Source of the DNA: Cyclobacteriaceae bacterium
GTDB lineage: Bacteria > Bacteroidota > Bacteroidia > Cytophagales > Cyclobacteriaceae
NCBI GenBank assembly: GCA_019638355.1
Contig: JAHBTY010000001.1
Coordinates: 310,001 to 374,000 of the forward strand
Length of the DNA: 64,000 nt
Direction of reading: 5' to 3'
The notes under the pieces are model-generated. The model did no database searches and was not told where the DNA came from. It saw only the letters and a list, made by a program, of their open reading frames with translations. Positions 9,501-17,817 of this stretch are shown one piece after another; within the stretch, counting starts at the first letter, position 1, and each line of letters begins with the position of its first letter. A program made the position numbers and the translations under genes.

Positions 9501-10340
9501 ATAAAATCGTTGCACCAAAAACGTTATAGTGCCATTGAACGATTGGATGATGGCTCCAGACTTCAGGTTAACATTACCCGCAAAGGAAAAATATTAGTAA
9601 TTGATTTTACAGGTTCCTCTCAACTTCATCCGGGCAACCTGAATGCTACCCATGCTATTGTACAAAGTGTAATTCTGTATGCGCTACGGGTTTGGATAAA
9701 TAAACCCATTGCCATGAATGAAGGGCTAATTGAACCAATACAAATTATATTACCTCACGGTTTATTAAATCCTGACTTCACCAAAGCACAGCCGGCTGTT
9801 GTAGGTGGCAATACAGAAATTAGTCAACGGTTAACCGATACTTTACTGAAAGCTATGGAATTAGCGGCCTGTAGCCAGGGCACCATGAATAACTTTTTAT
9901 TTGGCAACAAGCGCTTCGGTTTTTATGAAACAATTTGCGGGGGTAGTGGTGCTGTAAAGGGATTTGCCGGTGCTGATGCGGTGCACACCCACATGACCAA
10001 CACCCGCATTACCGATGCTGAAATTCTCGAACATCGCTACCCGGTTTTGCTTACTAGATTTGAGATTCGAAAAAACTCGGGCGGTAAAGGCAAGTGGTGT
10101 GGAGGCAATGGTGTAATCCGCGAAGTTATGTTTAACGAAACCATGGAAGTAAACCTGTTAACACAACATTGCAAGGAAGCGCCTTACGGAATGAAAGGCG
10201 GAAAAGCTGGCAAACGTGGTGAACAATATCTTATTCGCCATAGAGAAAAAATCCGGTTAACAGGATTGGCGACAATTGAAGTAACTGTTGGAGATAAAAT
10301 TTTGATTAAGACCCCCGGAGGGGGTGGATGGGGTAAATAA
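6582..10340 (+). CDS. Fused hydantoinase A/B (5-oxoprolinase family)
   Basis: This 1252-residue cytoplasmic enzyme fuses the two oxoprolinase/hydantoinase subunits. The HyuA-like half carries the ASKHA ATPase motifs IWIDTGGTFTDC near the N-terminus and FDMGGTSTDVSLY around residue 350. The HyuB-like half begins near residue 755 (LELFSNRFTTIAQEMGALL) and ends in TPGGGGWG. Such fusions open 5-oxoproline or related cyclic amides with ATP; the length suits the oxoprolinase form. The start is GTG 6582, because no in-frame ATG precedes the first ATPase motif. The exact substrate is inferred from family only. A hairpin at 10345-10370 follows. Confidence 0.9.
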   Translation: MPTSHTPWKIWIDTGGTFTDCIALSPAGQLRRLKILSSSVIKAEVKSVLPNNCLWVHANFHTSVDIFKNFSLRIPGTDLSFTIQSINPAKGLIYLQSKIPKQLKAGTRIEITSHEEVPVLAARLLTETALDKKFPSIEMKLGSTRGTNALLERKGAPTALIITKGFKDLLRIGTQQRPDLFALHIVKEEPLYTAVYEITERLDANGKVLTPLALKELPTLIKKIKASGCKSVAVALLHSYKNPTHEQQIKHALLAAGLNYVTASHEISGQIKILPRAQTAVANAYLAPIIHSYVNQIQSKLETANLKIMTSAGGLVNASQFFPKDSLLSGPAGGVVGAAISGKRSGFDKLIAFDMGGTSTDVSLYNKGYSWRYESKVGSVRILSPSLEIETIAAGGGSICDFDGYKLTVGPHSAGASPGPACYGAGGPLTITDVNLLLGRIASDFFAVPLYRDHAERALKKVLDKIRKHAQNPIQAEQVLESFLQIANEKMAEAIRKVSVQHGHNPVDYALLSFGGAGGQHATALAQLLGSKKILIPYDAGLLSAYGIGQADVTHFEEQLVLKPLSVAIKNWKQLFSRLQKAGVNKLMRDGYARNEITVQKQIAFLRFKGQESCIEVDASEPSNLITQFKTKYKAIYGHWVQREIEVESVRLVTRIKKHELKTGSTRIRSYKPQSQRTQKMWAAKWVNASVYQWEKLRPGATLEGPALIVSQNSTTAVPDGWRFELDQHNHALVTQSRKKKKRQQTFSQEASLELFSNRFTTIAQEMGALLQRTSFSVNVKERLDFSCAMMDADGYLIVNAPHIPVHLGSMGVCVREVMKTIPIRDGDVIMTNHPAYGGSHLPDITLIKGVFVNKKRVGFVANRAHHAEIGGSKPGSMPAHATTLSEEGVIIAPTYLVKQGQPQWKNIKKIFTEAKFPTRSLDENLADLNGALASVNTGEVLLKTLCHTHGTNTVLNYMQSLKQYAALQVGDKIKSLHQKRYSAIERLDDGSRLQVNITRKGKILVIDFTGSSQLHPGNLNATHAIVQSVILYALRVWINKPIAMNEGLIEPIQIILPHGLLNPDFTKAQPAVVGGNTEISQRLTDTLLKAMELAACSQGTMNNFLFGNKRFGFYETICGGSGAVKGFAGADAVHTHMTNTRITDAEILEHRYPVLLTRFEIRKNSGGKGKWCGGNGVIREVMFNETMEVNLLTQHCKEAPYGMKGGKAGKRGEQYLIRHREKIRLTGLATIEVTVGDKILIKTPGGGGWGK

Positions 10341-10344
10341 AAAA

Positions 10345-10370
10345 GCCCGCATTCGTTTTGGAATGCGGGC
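10345..10370 (-). terminator. Terminator of the skp end of the bam block
   Basis: Ten-bp arms GCCCGCATTC/GAATGCGGGC enclose a 6-base loop. On the minus strand the hairpin is followed by a run of T (complement of 10339-10344), which fits a rho-independent terminator after the last skp gene. On the plus strand it may also stop readthrough from the hydantoinase gene. Confidence 0.8.
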
Positions 10371-10389
10371 ACTTATGAAAGTTTAAAAG

Positions 10390-10935
10390 TTAGTTGGGCT
10401 TTGTGGCTTCTGGCTTAGGTGTTACGCCAAGTTTCTTTAATACCAGTTTCGAAATATCGTATTTTTCATCGCTGTATAACAAAACATCTTCACCACTGCC
10501 CACTAACTGTGGGTTAAGAATGAAGGCATAGCCGTTTTCTTTGGCAACATCTTCTATTGCTTTACCAATTTTTTTAAACACCGGGTCCATTAATGCATTT
10601 TGTTTGTTGCCCAACGAGGTTTGCGCATCCTGTTGAAACTTCTGGATACTTTCTTGCAAACCTTGCAACTCGCGCTCTTTGTCGGCTTTAATTGCATCGG
10701 GCGTGGTGGCGGGCATACCCTGATATGCACGAAGCTTGTTTTCAAATTCGGTAGTCTTCGCTTTCAATTGGTTTTCCAATTGTGTTCCGTGTGTTTTTAA
10801 TTCGTTTTCAATTTGTTTGAATTCAGGCATCTGGCCGAATATATAGTTCCAATCGGCATAGCCGATCTTTTGCGTTTCCTGGGCCGTGGCGCTAAGGGTT
10901 GCTGCGCAAAACAGTAGTACAAACAGTGTTCTCAT
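10390..10935 (-). CDS. OmpH/Skp-family periplasmic chaperone (second copy)
   Basis: This 181-residue protein has a cleavable signal peptide, MRTLFVLLFCAATLSATAQ. A long coiled-coil hairpin follows (about residues 35-110, rich in E, K and Q), then a conserved C-terminal head containing NPQLVGSGEDVLLYSDEKYDISK. Skp-type trimers hold unfolded outer-membrane proteins in the periplasm for BamA. It is the last gene of the minus-strand bam block, 11 bases after its paralogue, and is followed by a terminator. Confidence 0.85.
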   Translation of the reverse strand: MRTLFVLLFCAATLSATAQETQKIGYADWNYIFGQMPEFKQIENELKTHGTQLENQLKAKTTEFENKLRAYQGMPATTPDAIKADKERELQGLQESIQKFQQDAQTSLGNKQNALMDPVFKKIGKAIEDVAKENGYAFILNPQLVGSGEDVLLYSDEKYDISKLVLKKLGVTPKPEATKPN

Positions 10936-10946
10936 TTTTGGTTTAT

Positions 10947-11477
10947 TTATTTTACTTTATCGTTGGGGTCTCCCAAACCTAATTCTTCTAATATAAAATC
11001 TGTATAGTCGTGTCGCGGATCGGTATATACCATCACCAATTCTGATTTATCGAACAGAAAGGCGAGGCGGTTTGCTTTACATACTTTTTCAACGGCATCG
11101 AATATTTTATCCTGCAAAGGTTTAATCAATTCCTGTTTTTTCAAAAAGTAAAGGCCTTTGTATCCAAAAACCTTTTTGTTATAGTCTTTTAGTTCGGTTT
11201 CCTTCTTTTTTATCTCATCCAGGCGCTCCGCTTTCATGGCCTCAGTTAATAAAACCTGCTCGGCCTGGTAGCTGCGATAAAGTGCATCTACTTTGCTTTG
11301 CATGTCTTCTATTTCCTTTTGCCAGGCAGCGGCAAGTTGGTCAATTTCGCCTTGTGCCTTGCTGTATTCAGGCAATTTGCTCAGTACATACTCTGAGTCA
11401 AAATATCCGAACTTCTGTGCAAAGACAAAATTCAGGCCGAAAAACAAAACGCAAACTGTGGTGATTAAAAACCGCAT
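10947..11477 (-). CDS. OmpH/Skp-family periplasmic chaperone (first copy)
   Basis: This 176-residue protein has the signal peptide MRFLITTVCVLFFGLNFVFAQ and the typical start of the mature chain, KFGYFDSEYVLSKLPEY. A coiled-coil follows to about residue 110, and the head has LFDKSELVMVYTDPRHDYTD. It starts 4 bases after the bamA stop codon, so the two are almost certainly cotranscribed. The tandem pair of skp genes behind bamA is a familiar Bacteroidota arrangement; the copies have diverged enough to suggest separate client ranges. Confidence 0.87.
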   Translation of the reverse strand: MRFLITTVCVLFFGLNFVFAQKFGYFDSEYVLSKLPEYSKAQGEIDQLAAAWQKEIEDMQSKVDALYRSYQAEQVLLTEAMKAERLDEIKKKETELKDYNKKVFGYKGLYFLKKQELIKPLQDKIFDAVEKVCKANRLAFLFDKSELVMVYTDPRHDYTDFILEELGLGDPNDKVK

Positions 11478-11481
11478 TTTT

Positions 11482-14187
11482 TTATCTGATTTGCTGGCCT
11501 ATGGTAAAGTGGAATTGCGATCCGCTCTTATCCGCAGCTCCTGGCAGGCGATCAAATCCATAAGCCCAGTTAAGGCCTATTAACCCGAAAGCCGGCATAA
11601 AGATGCGGGCACCAACCCCGGCCGATTTATACAGATTAAACGGATTAAAATCGCGGTAATTGTTCCAGTTATTTCCGGCTTCGGTAAACACAAATCCATA
11701 GATAGTTGCTGACTGGCCTGTAGTTACCGGGTAGCGCAACTCCATGCCAAACTTGTTATACACAATACCGCCTTCAATTGCATTAAGTTGTTGCGAGCCT
11801 CGCAACGAGTAAAGCGGAGGCGTTACAGAGTTGTTGGGATACCCCCTTAAACCAATAATATCCTGCCCTAATACAAATGAGTTAAATCCTCCGGCCAAAC
11901 CATCGCCACCCACCAAAAAGCGTTGGAACGGGCCCGGCCCCAGCATTTTATCATACGTGCCAATAAAGCCCATGTGAGCTTTTGTTTCCAACACCAGGCT
12001 GCGGCCATCGGGTTTCTGGCTTCCGATTAATTTAAGGTAGAATTTGGCATCAAACATCCACTTGTGGAGTTCAGTCCATTTATAGCGTTGATCGATATTA
12101 TCATAATACGATTTATCGCGCCATTGCGAATACGGGGGTGTTAAGTTTACGGCCAGCGAAATGGTTGAACCTGCCGATGGGTACATCGGGTTGTCAATAC
12201 TGTTTCGCGAAAGCGTAGTATTGAACATGATTTCGTTGGTGCGGCCTTCTGCCGGCAGTATGGTTGTGCCGAAATAATTGCGGTAGGTGTAAATCAGATA
12301 CGAGAGGGAATGGGTAAGTGAAAAATAATTGTCGGGCCACTCTAACCTGCGGCCGAAGCCAAGTGTAACACCACTTTGTTTTAAGGAGGTGTCATCTGTA
12401 AATTCAAACCGGGCATTGGCCAGGCGCGATACGGAATGGTTTAAACTTACTGTTAACGAATTTGGCCTGCGGCCTCCCAGCCATGGTTCGGTAAACGATA
12501 AACTATAACTCTGGAAGGAACGGCCGTTGGCTTGGGCTCTTAATGATAACCGTTGTCCATCGCCTACGGGGAGTGGTCGCCATTTTTTAAGGTGGGGTAC
12601 GTTGCGGATAGAGAAGTTATTGAACGACAGCCCAACGGTACCTACAAAACCATAAAAACCGCCCCAGCCTCCGGAGAGTTCAATTTGGTCGTTCGATTGC
12701 TCCTCTACTTTCCATTCAATATCCACTGTACCATTTGCGGGGTTAGGTCTGATGTCCTGATCAATTTTTTGGGGGTTAAAGTAGCCCATCTGCGAAAGCA
12801 TTTGTTGGGTACGAATCAGATCAGATCTTCTGAATTTTTGACCGGGTATAGTGCTAAGTTCCCTGCGTATTACATGGTCGTTGGTACGCTCATTTCCGCT
12901 GATGATCACTTCATCTATGGTGGCCTGATCGCCCTCGTGTATGCGCATTTCCACATCAATGGAATCGCCCACAACGGCCACTTCTACCGGTCTTACTGAA
13001 AAGAAAAGATAACCATCATCCATATACAAGCCGCTGATGTCGGCACCTTTAGGATTGAAGGTTGTTTTTTTAGTAAGCAACTCGTTATTGTACACATCTC
13101 CTTTATTGATGTCGAGAATTTTATTGAGTGTGTTAGCACTGTGAATATAATTGCCCACCCAGGTAATGTTGCGGAAGTAATACTTACGACCTTCGTAAAC
13201 TTTAATCTTTATGTCAATGTTTGATTTGTCGAAGTTTACAACGGTATCCGAAATAATTTCGGCATCGCGGTAGCCAAGTGAGTTGTAGTATTCGATTAGT
13301 TTTACTTTATCCTCTTCGAACTCGGAACGAATAAACTTAGAAGCTGCAAACACATTTAGTTTAACATGGCGATTAAAAAAATCTTTAACATCAACGGTGG
13401 TGAGTTTGCGGCTTGAATCCAGTGCTGGTTTTACTTTTTTTGGATTGAAGGTTAGCACTTCGGCTAATAAGGCCCTGTGTAACGACAGGCGCGGGTGCTC
13501 ATGTGTTTTCTTCAACTTACGTTTCAATTTTGCATCGGTCACATCGTGATTGCCTTCAATGTGTATGGCGTTGATTTTAACTTTCGATTTTAGGTCCACA
13601 TCGATGCGTAACCGAACGTTGCCTCGCGTAAGCGTGTCGGTTTGTGGTATAACCTTTACAACGGTGTTCAGAAATCCTTTTTTTATAAAATGTTTTTTTA
13701 CGGTAAGTTCTGTATTGCGTATGGTAGCATCGTTTACAATTTTACCTCGTATTAATTTTAAATCTTCTTTTAGTGAAGATTGCCGGCCTTTGCTTATGCC
13801 TGTAAAATAGAACTCGCCTAGGCGTGGGCGCTCGGTAAGTTCTATTAATAGAAAAACCTGATCAGCTTCAATTTTTTGCACGGATATGGATGCATCGCCA
13901 ATCAATCCGTGTTTCCAAAGTTTGCGAATGGCGTTTGAAATTCCATCGCCTGGTATTTTAATCTTATCACCAATCTTTAAACCGGTAAGCGAAACCATTG
14001 CGTTTTTATCCAGCAGGCTAAGCCCGGTTACTTCAATTCCGCCAATGGTGTATTCCTGAGGTGCGGCATAGTTGAGGTTGTTCTCGTTTGGCTCCGGTGT
14101 GGAGGATTGTGTTCGGTTTCTAAACTGGGCTTCGGCCTGGTTGCTCCACAAACACAATACAACAGCACAAAGTAAAATTCTCTTCAT
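11482..14187 (-). CDS. bamA: BamA outer-membrane protein assembly factor
   Basis: This 901-residue Omp85 protein is the core of the beta-barrel assembly machine. A signal peptide (MKRILLCAVVLCLWSNQAEAQ) precedes a series of POTRA domains (about residues 45-490). The C-terminal 16-strand barrel follows, with the conserved region NSFVLGQDIIGLRGYPNNSV and the closing segment FHFTIGQQIR. Length and position between uppS and two skp genes agree with bamA. The interval between the barrel and POTRA5 shows no truncation. Confidence 0.95.
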   Translation of the reverse strand: MKRILLCAVVLCLWSNQAEAQFRNRTQSSTPEPNENNLNYAAPQEYTIGGIEVTGLSLLDKNAMVSLTGLKIGDKIKIPGDGISNAIRKLWKHGLIGDASISVQKIEADQVFLLIELTERPRLGEFYFTGISKGRQSSLKEDLKLIRGKIVNDATIRNTELTVKKHFIKKGFLNTVVKVIPQTDTLTRGNVRLRIDVDLKSKVKINAIHIEGNHDVTDAKLKRKLKKTHEHPRLSLHRALLAEVLTFNPKKVKPALDSSRKLTTVDVKDFFNRHVKLNVFAASKFIRSEFEEDKVKLIEYYNSLGYRDAEIISDTVVNFDKSNIDIKIKVYEGRKYYFRNITWVGNYIHSANTLNKILDINKGDVYNNELLTKKTTFNPKGADISGLYMDDGYLFFSVRPVEVAVVGDSIDVEMRIHEGDQATIDEVIISGNERTNDHVIRRELSTIPGQKFRRSDLIRTQQMLSQMGYFNPQKIDQDIRPNPANGTVDIEWKVEEQSNDQIELSGGWGGFYGFVGTVGLSFNNFSIRNVPHLKKWRPLPVGDGQRLSLRAQANGRSFQSYSLSFTEPWLGGRRPNSLTVSLNHSVSRLANARFEFTDDTSLKQSGVTLGFGRRLEWPDNYFSLTHSLSYLIYTYRNYFGTTILPAEGRTNEIMFNTTLSRNSIDNPMYPSAGSTISLAVNLTPPYSQWRDKSYYDNIDQRYKWTELHKWMFDAKFYLKLIGSQKPDGRSLVLETKAHMGFIGTYDKMLGPGPFQRFLVGGDGLAGGFNSFVLGQDIIGLRGYPNNSVTPPLYSLRGSQQLNAIEGGIVYNKFGMELRYPVTTGQSATIYGFVFTEAGNNWNNYRDFNPFNLYKSAGVGARIFMPAFGLIGLNWAYGFDRLPGAADKSGSQFHFTIGQQIR

Positions 14188-14196
14188 GGGGATTTA

Positions 14197-14940
14197 TCAG
14201 GCGGTTGGGTTCAGCACTTTTCCAAATCTTCGTTCGCGTTTTTGATAGGCACAAATGGCTTCATACAAATCTTCTTTGCGGAAATCGGGCCAAAGGGTTG
14301 GGGTTATAAAAATTTCGGTATAGGCAATTTGCCAAAGCAGAAAATTACTTACCCGTAACTCACCACTGGTTCGTATTAAAAGTTCAGGATCGGGAATGCC
14401 TGCAGTTTTAAGGTGTGCGGAAAAATAATGTTCGTCTATCTCTTCGGGTTTTATCAGCCCGGTTTTTGCCTCTTCGGCTAATTTTTTTGCAGCTTCTACA
14501 ATCTCCCATCGTCCGCTGTAGTTTAACGCAAGTTGTAAGAGGAGTCCACTATTATGTTGCGTAGCGGAAATGGCCTCGGCCAGGTTGTTCTGGCAATCGG
14601 CAGGCAGGTGACTCACATCGCCAATGGTATGCAACTTTACCTGGTTTTCGTGCAGGGTATTGATCTCTTTCTTCAATGTGTTAACCAGTAGTTCCATTAA
14701 GCCATCTACTTCTTCTTTAGGCCGACCCCAGTTTTCGGTACTGAAGGCATATAGCGTAAGATATTTTATTCCTAATTCACCACATCCCTCTGTAACATCC
14801 TTCACCGCTTGTATGGCATTTTTATGCCCAAAAATCCTGGCGGCCCCTTTCCGCTTTGCCCATCGCCCATTACCGTCCATGATAACGGCTATATGACGGG
14901 GTAGATTATTAAAGTCTATATTTTCCTTAAATGAAGCCAC
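14197..14940 (-). CDS. uppS: Isoprenyl transferase (undecaprenyl diphosphate synthase)
   Basis: This 247-residue cis-prenyltransferase makes the polyprenyl carrier used for peptidoglycan and polysaccharide export. The catalytic Asp22 lies in IAVIMDGNGRWAKRKG. The later signature motifs LYAFSTENWGRP and LLIRTSGELRVSNFLLWQ are complete. The start codon is GTG (complement of 14938-14940). It lies 9 bases upstream of bamA in the same direction, so lipid-carrier supply and outer-membrane assembly share a transcript. Confidence 0.95.
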   Translation of the reverse strand: MASFKENIDFNNLPRHIAVIMDGNGRWAKRKGAARIFGHKNAIQAVKDVTEGCGELGIKYLTLYAFSTENWGRPKEEVDGLMELLVNTLKKEINTLHENQVKLHTIGDVSHLPADCQNNLAEAISATQHNSGLLLQLALNYSGRWEIVEAAKKLAEEAKTGLIKPEEIDEHYFSAHLKTAGIPDPELLIRTSGELRVSNFLLWQIAYTEIFITPTLWPDFRKEDLYEAICAYQKRERRFGKVLNPTA

Positions 14941-15043
14941 AAGGCGGCAAAAATAGCCTTTTTTCTAAACTTCTTCTATTCTACAACCTAAGGTGTTTTA
15001 AGATGAAACCAGTTGCTGTAAAGTTGTAGTTGCGTGGTTGTTT

Positions 15044-15745
15044 TTATCTGTACGGACTGCTTGGGCAGGGTATATCGTAAAAGGTGTAGGTAAGGGTAAA
15101 GCCTGCGAAAAAGTAATTGTCGGTATCAAAGGCATTTCCATACTGGTAGTTTTTGTATTGTAAATCGCCATCGGAAATGTTATCGAGGTAATCGAAAAAG
15201 GTTTTACGAATGCCAAATTCAAAAGCTATGTAGTACTTGGGGTTAAGCACATATTTCATTCCGCCCCCGAAAGGGATTGACATTTGAATGGTACTGTATT
15301 CGGCATTTTTCTGCTGTACCCCTGAAAAACCAAATAAAGCTACCCCGGCATACAGATAGGGTGTAAACCGAAGTCTGCGTTTATCATCGCGCCAGTCCAG
15401 AAAGTGATACTCAAATGTTCCTGATCCTTCTAAAAGAAATAAATTGAACGAAGCGGCACGGTTGGCAGCAAAGCGGTCGATTGGTTTGCGGGTATCGCTG
15501 GCACCAATTTTTCCACCGGTAATGGCCGTTCGGAAGCTAATTACTCGGCTGATGTTGGACCGATAGAATACGGTGGCAGCTGGTTTTGAAAAGGCCAAGT
15601 TATAAGTGCGTACAATGTCTCCGGTATAATTAAACGTGCCAAGGCCGAAGCCTATTTCTGAACGTTGCCCTAGCATTTGCTGAGCCTGCATGTTGTTAAA
15701 CAAGATGACTAACCCAACAGCTACAATACCTTTCGCAAAGCGCAT
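15044..15745 (-). CDS. DUF6089-like outer-membrane beta-barrel protein
   Basis: From ATG 15745 the protein has 233 residues: a signal peptide (MRFAKGIVAVGLVILFNNMQAQ), then GFGLGTFNYTGDIV and alternating beta-strands ending in aromatic-rich LTYTFYDIPC. A longer start at 15790 is rejected, because it would add 15 residues ahead of the signal and overlap the upstream gene. The N-terminal GxGLGxFNYxGD pattern is that of DUF6089 proteins. These include the type IX secretion component PorG; equivalence to PorG is only a possibility here. It sits between a larger relative and uppS. Confidence 0.75.
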   Translation of the reverse strand: MRFAKGIVAVGLVILFNNMQAQQMLGQRSEIGFGLGTFNYTGDIVRTYNLAFSKPAATVFYRSNISRVISFRTAITGGKIGASDTRKPIDRFAANRAASFNLFLLEGSGTFEYHFLDWRDDKRRLRFTPYLYAGVALFGFSGVQQKNAEYSTIQMSIPFGGGMKYVLNPKYYIAFEFGIRKTFFDYLDNISDGDLQYKNYQYGNAFDTDNYFFAGFTLTYTFYDIPCPSSPYR

Positions 15746-15755
15746 TAATATAAAC

Positions 15756-16826
15756 TTATCTGAATTTGGCCTTATGCATAGTGGCACCAAGAATGTAAGT
15801 AAGGCGAATAGTTGTTACCATATAGATATCTTTATCGCCCTTAGAGCCGCGCATGTTGGCGGGATGTTCACGTCCGTAACCCGGAATGGTTGAATACGAA
15901 ACTCCATTGCGGGCATCATAGGGTACCAATGTTGGTATTTCGCTTGCGGGCAATTCATTGCTTCTGTAGGACATAGCTCGTGCCAGGTTGTTGGTGCCAA
16001 ACACACCCAAATCCACATAGTTGCGGCTTACATCGTCTAAGTAGTCGGTAAACGTGTAACGAAATCCGAGATCAGCCCAAAGGTCCATCACTTCATTTAT
16101 TCTAAAACGTGCACCTATACCAAACGGAATTGCCACCTGAAAATTGCTGTAAGGTTTTATACCAACGTTGGCATCGTTGGCATCTAATGTTGCATACTGC
16201 CCTTCGGTACCCAGTGGTTTAAGATTTACCCACGTGCCTGGTGCTACGCCCAGGTTTTCGCCATTTAAACCTGTTGCCGGGGCTTGGGCCTGTGGGTTAT
16301 GGTGAAAGCCTGCAACACCAATAAATGCATAGGGGGTCCATTTTACACGACTGATATAGGTGGCATCATTTTCAAATAAATCGAAGTAGGCCACCACCGA
16401 AAGTTCCTTTATACGATTTCGAAATGATAGATTGCGTTGATAGCGAAATACACCATTTTCGGCATCGGCCTGATCGGCCGATTGTGTATCAGAACCTTTA
16501 AGTGTTCCATACATGAACTGGCCCATTAACGAATACCGTGGGCCAAAGCGATGCGTGAACGACAACCCCAGGGCCGGGCGCGTAAAAGAAATATCGGTAC
16601 TTACCCGTTGTGGTTTGGGAGCTATATCGCCATAGTAGTTAAGGGCGCTAACAGAAACGCCAACAGCGTTATACACCTTGTTTCCAAAGCCGCGCTTTTT
16701 ACCGCGGTAGCTGGCAATCCGCTTATTATTCTTTTTTATTGCCTTGCGGTTAAACTGTGCTTCCGCATCCAGTGTGCTTGCAAAAAATATTACAAGGCAT
16801 AAGCCCCCAAAAAATAACTTTCTCAT
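15756..16826 (-). CDS. Outer-membrane beta-barrel protein (DUF6089-like, larger copy)
   Basis: This 356-residue protein starts with a signal peptide, MRKLFFGGLCLVIFFASTLDAEAQ, followed by a basic linker (RKAIKKNNKRIASYRGKKRG). Barrel strands follow, such as VGVSVSALNYYGDIAPKP and DLGFRYTFTDYLDDVS. The ALNYYGD and FRYTFTDYLDDVS segments match those of its neighbour (GTFNYTGD, FDYLDNIS), so the two are paralogues. It starts a sub-block behind nadK and ends 10 bases before the smaller copy. It probably acts as a cell-envelope or secretion component; no enzyme motif is seen. Confidence 0.75.
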   Translation of the reverse strand: MRKLFFGGLCLVIFFASTLDAEAQFNRKAIKKNNKRIASYRGKKRGFGNKVYNAVGVSVSALNYYGDIAPKPQRVSTDISFTRPALGLSFTHRFGPRYSLMGQFMYGTLKGSDTQSADQADAENGVFRYQRNLSFRNRIKELSVVAYFDLFENDATYISRVKWTPYAFIGVAGFHHNPQAQAPATGLNGENLGVAPGTWVNLKPLGTEGQYATLDANDANVGIKPYSNFQVAIPFGIGARFRINEVMDLWADLGFRYTFTDYLDDVSRNYVDLGVFGTNNLARAMSYRSNELPASEIPTLVPYDARNGVSYSTIPGYGREHPANMRGSKGDKDIYMVTTIRLTYILGATMHKAKFR

Positions 16827-16848
16827 GTGCTGACAATTTTGCCAGTTA

Positions 16849-16856
16849 CAAACTTA
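16849..16856 (-). promoter_or_regulatory. Possible -7 box ahead of the beta-barrel pair
   Basis: TAAGTTTG on the minus strand (16856 to 16849) matches TAnnTTTG exactly and lies 22 bases ahead of ATG 16826, in the 106-base gap behind nadK. No TTG sits at the proper -33 distance, so this is a half-supported promoter. Confidence 0.3.
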
Positions 16857-16932
16857 AAAAAATTGTTGAGAACCCCGTATTGAGTTTGTAAAGAAGATTC
16901 AAAACAGAAAAAACGATTCGTGTTATACTTTA

Positions 16933-17808
16933 TTAGTTTCGGATATCGAAGCCCCAGTTTAGTTTTTGACGCAGCGTTTCAAAAAAATGATGGCCGGGAA
17001 GCTGAACCAGTTTTACGAGGAATCGTTCGCGTTTAATCTTAAGTTTAACACTTTCATCTACTGTTTCGAAGCGCGAATCGAGCGAAATCAGATACTTCTT
17101 GCTGCGCCCTTCAATTTCAATTGAGATTTCGGATTTATCGGAAATTACAATGGGCCGGGTGCCCAGGTTGTGCGGGCTAACAGCTGTTATGATAAAGCTC
17201 TCTGATTTTGGATAAACCAAAGGGCCACCACAACTTAATGAATAGCCGGTTGAACCGGTTGGTGTTGAAATAATTATTCCATCAGCCCAATATGAATTGA
17301 GCGGTTCGCCATCTACCTTAACGTGCACGGTAATCATGGAAGAGGTATCCTTCTTCATGATGGTGATATCGTTAAGGGCGAAGTTGCGGGGCTCGAAAAT
17401 TTTAGAAGATGAAATGAGTTTTAGTAATGTTCGCTTTTCTACCGAATATTTTCCATCAAACACTGCATTTAAAGCGGTGTCCACATCTTCGCGGCTAATG
17501 GTAGCCAGAAATCCCAATCTGCCGGTGTTGATGCCAAGAATTGGAACTTCCGCTTTGCCTACGTAGGTAACAGACTCGAGCATGGTGCCATCGCCACCTA
17601 GCGAAAAAAAGCAATCCACGCTTCGCAGGCTGTCTCCCAATTGAAATGTTTTATACTTTACATCGGCCAGTTGGGCGGGCTTAACCAGTTTTTCAAATTT
17701 ATCCGATACCCAGATATCTGCTTTTCTTTCCTTGAGTTGTTCAAGCAGGTGCTCAATCAGGCGGGATGATTTTTCGTGAGCGTCTTTACCATGAAGTGCA
17801 ATGCGCAT
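16933..17808 (-). CDS. nadK: NAD kinase
   Basis: This 291-residue cytosolic enzyme phosphorylates NAD to NADP. The family motif GGDGTMLESV starts at residue 71. NTGRLGFLATIS follows, and the nucleotide-binding loop is STPTGSTGYSLSCGGPLV. The length is typical. It starts 9 bases after the CBS-domain gene and is part of the minus-strand block, an order common in Bacteroidota. Confidence 0.95.
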   Translation of the reverse strand: MRIALHGKDAHEKSSRLIEHLLEQLKERKADIWVSDKFEKLVKPAQLADVKYKTFQLGDSLRSVDCFFSLGGDGTMLESVTYVGKAEVPILGINTGRLGFLATISREDVDTALNAVFDGKYSVEKRTLLKLISSSKIFEPRNFALNDITIMKKDTSSMITVHVKVDGEPLNSYWADGIIISTPTGSTGYSLSCGGPLVYPKSESFIITAVSPHNLGTRPIVISDKSEISIEIEGRSKKYLISLDSRFETVDESVKLKIKRERFLVKLVQLPGHHFFETLRQKLNWGFDIRN

Positions 17809-17817
17809 GTTGGGCTG

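Noticed and set aside
6582-10340. Two separate genes for hydantoinase A and B
   Set aside because: The frame is continuous across the joint near residue 755, with no stop or start signal, so it is one fused protein.
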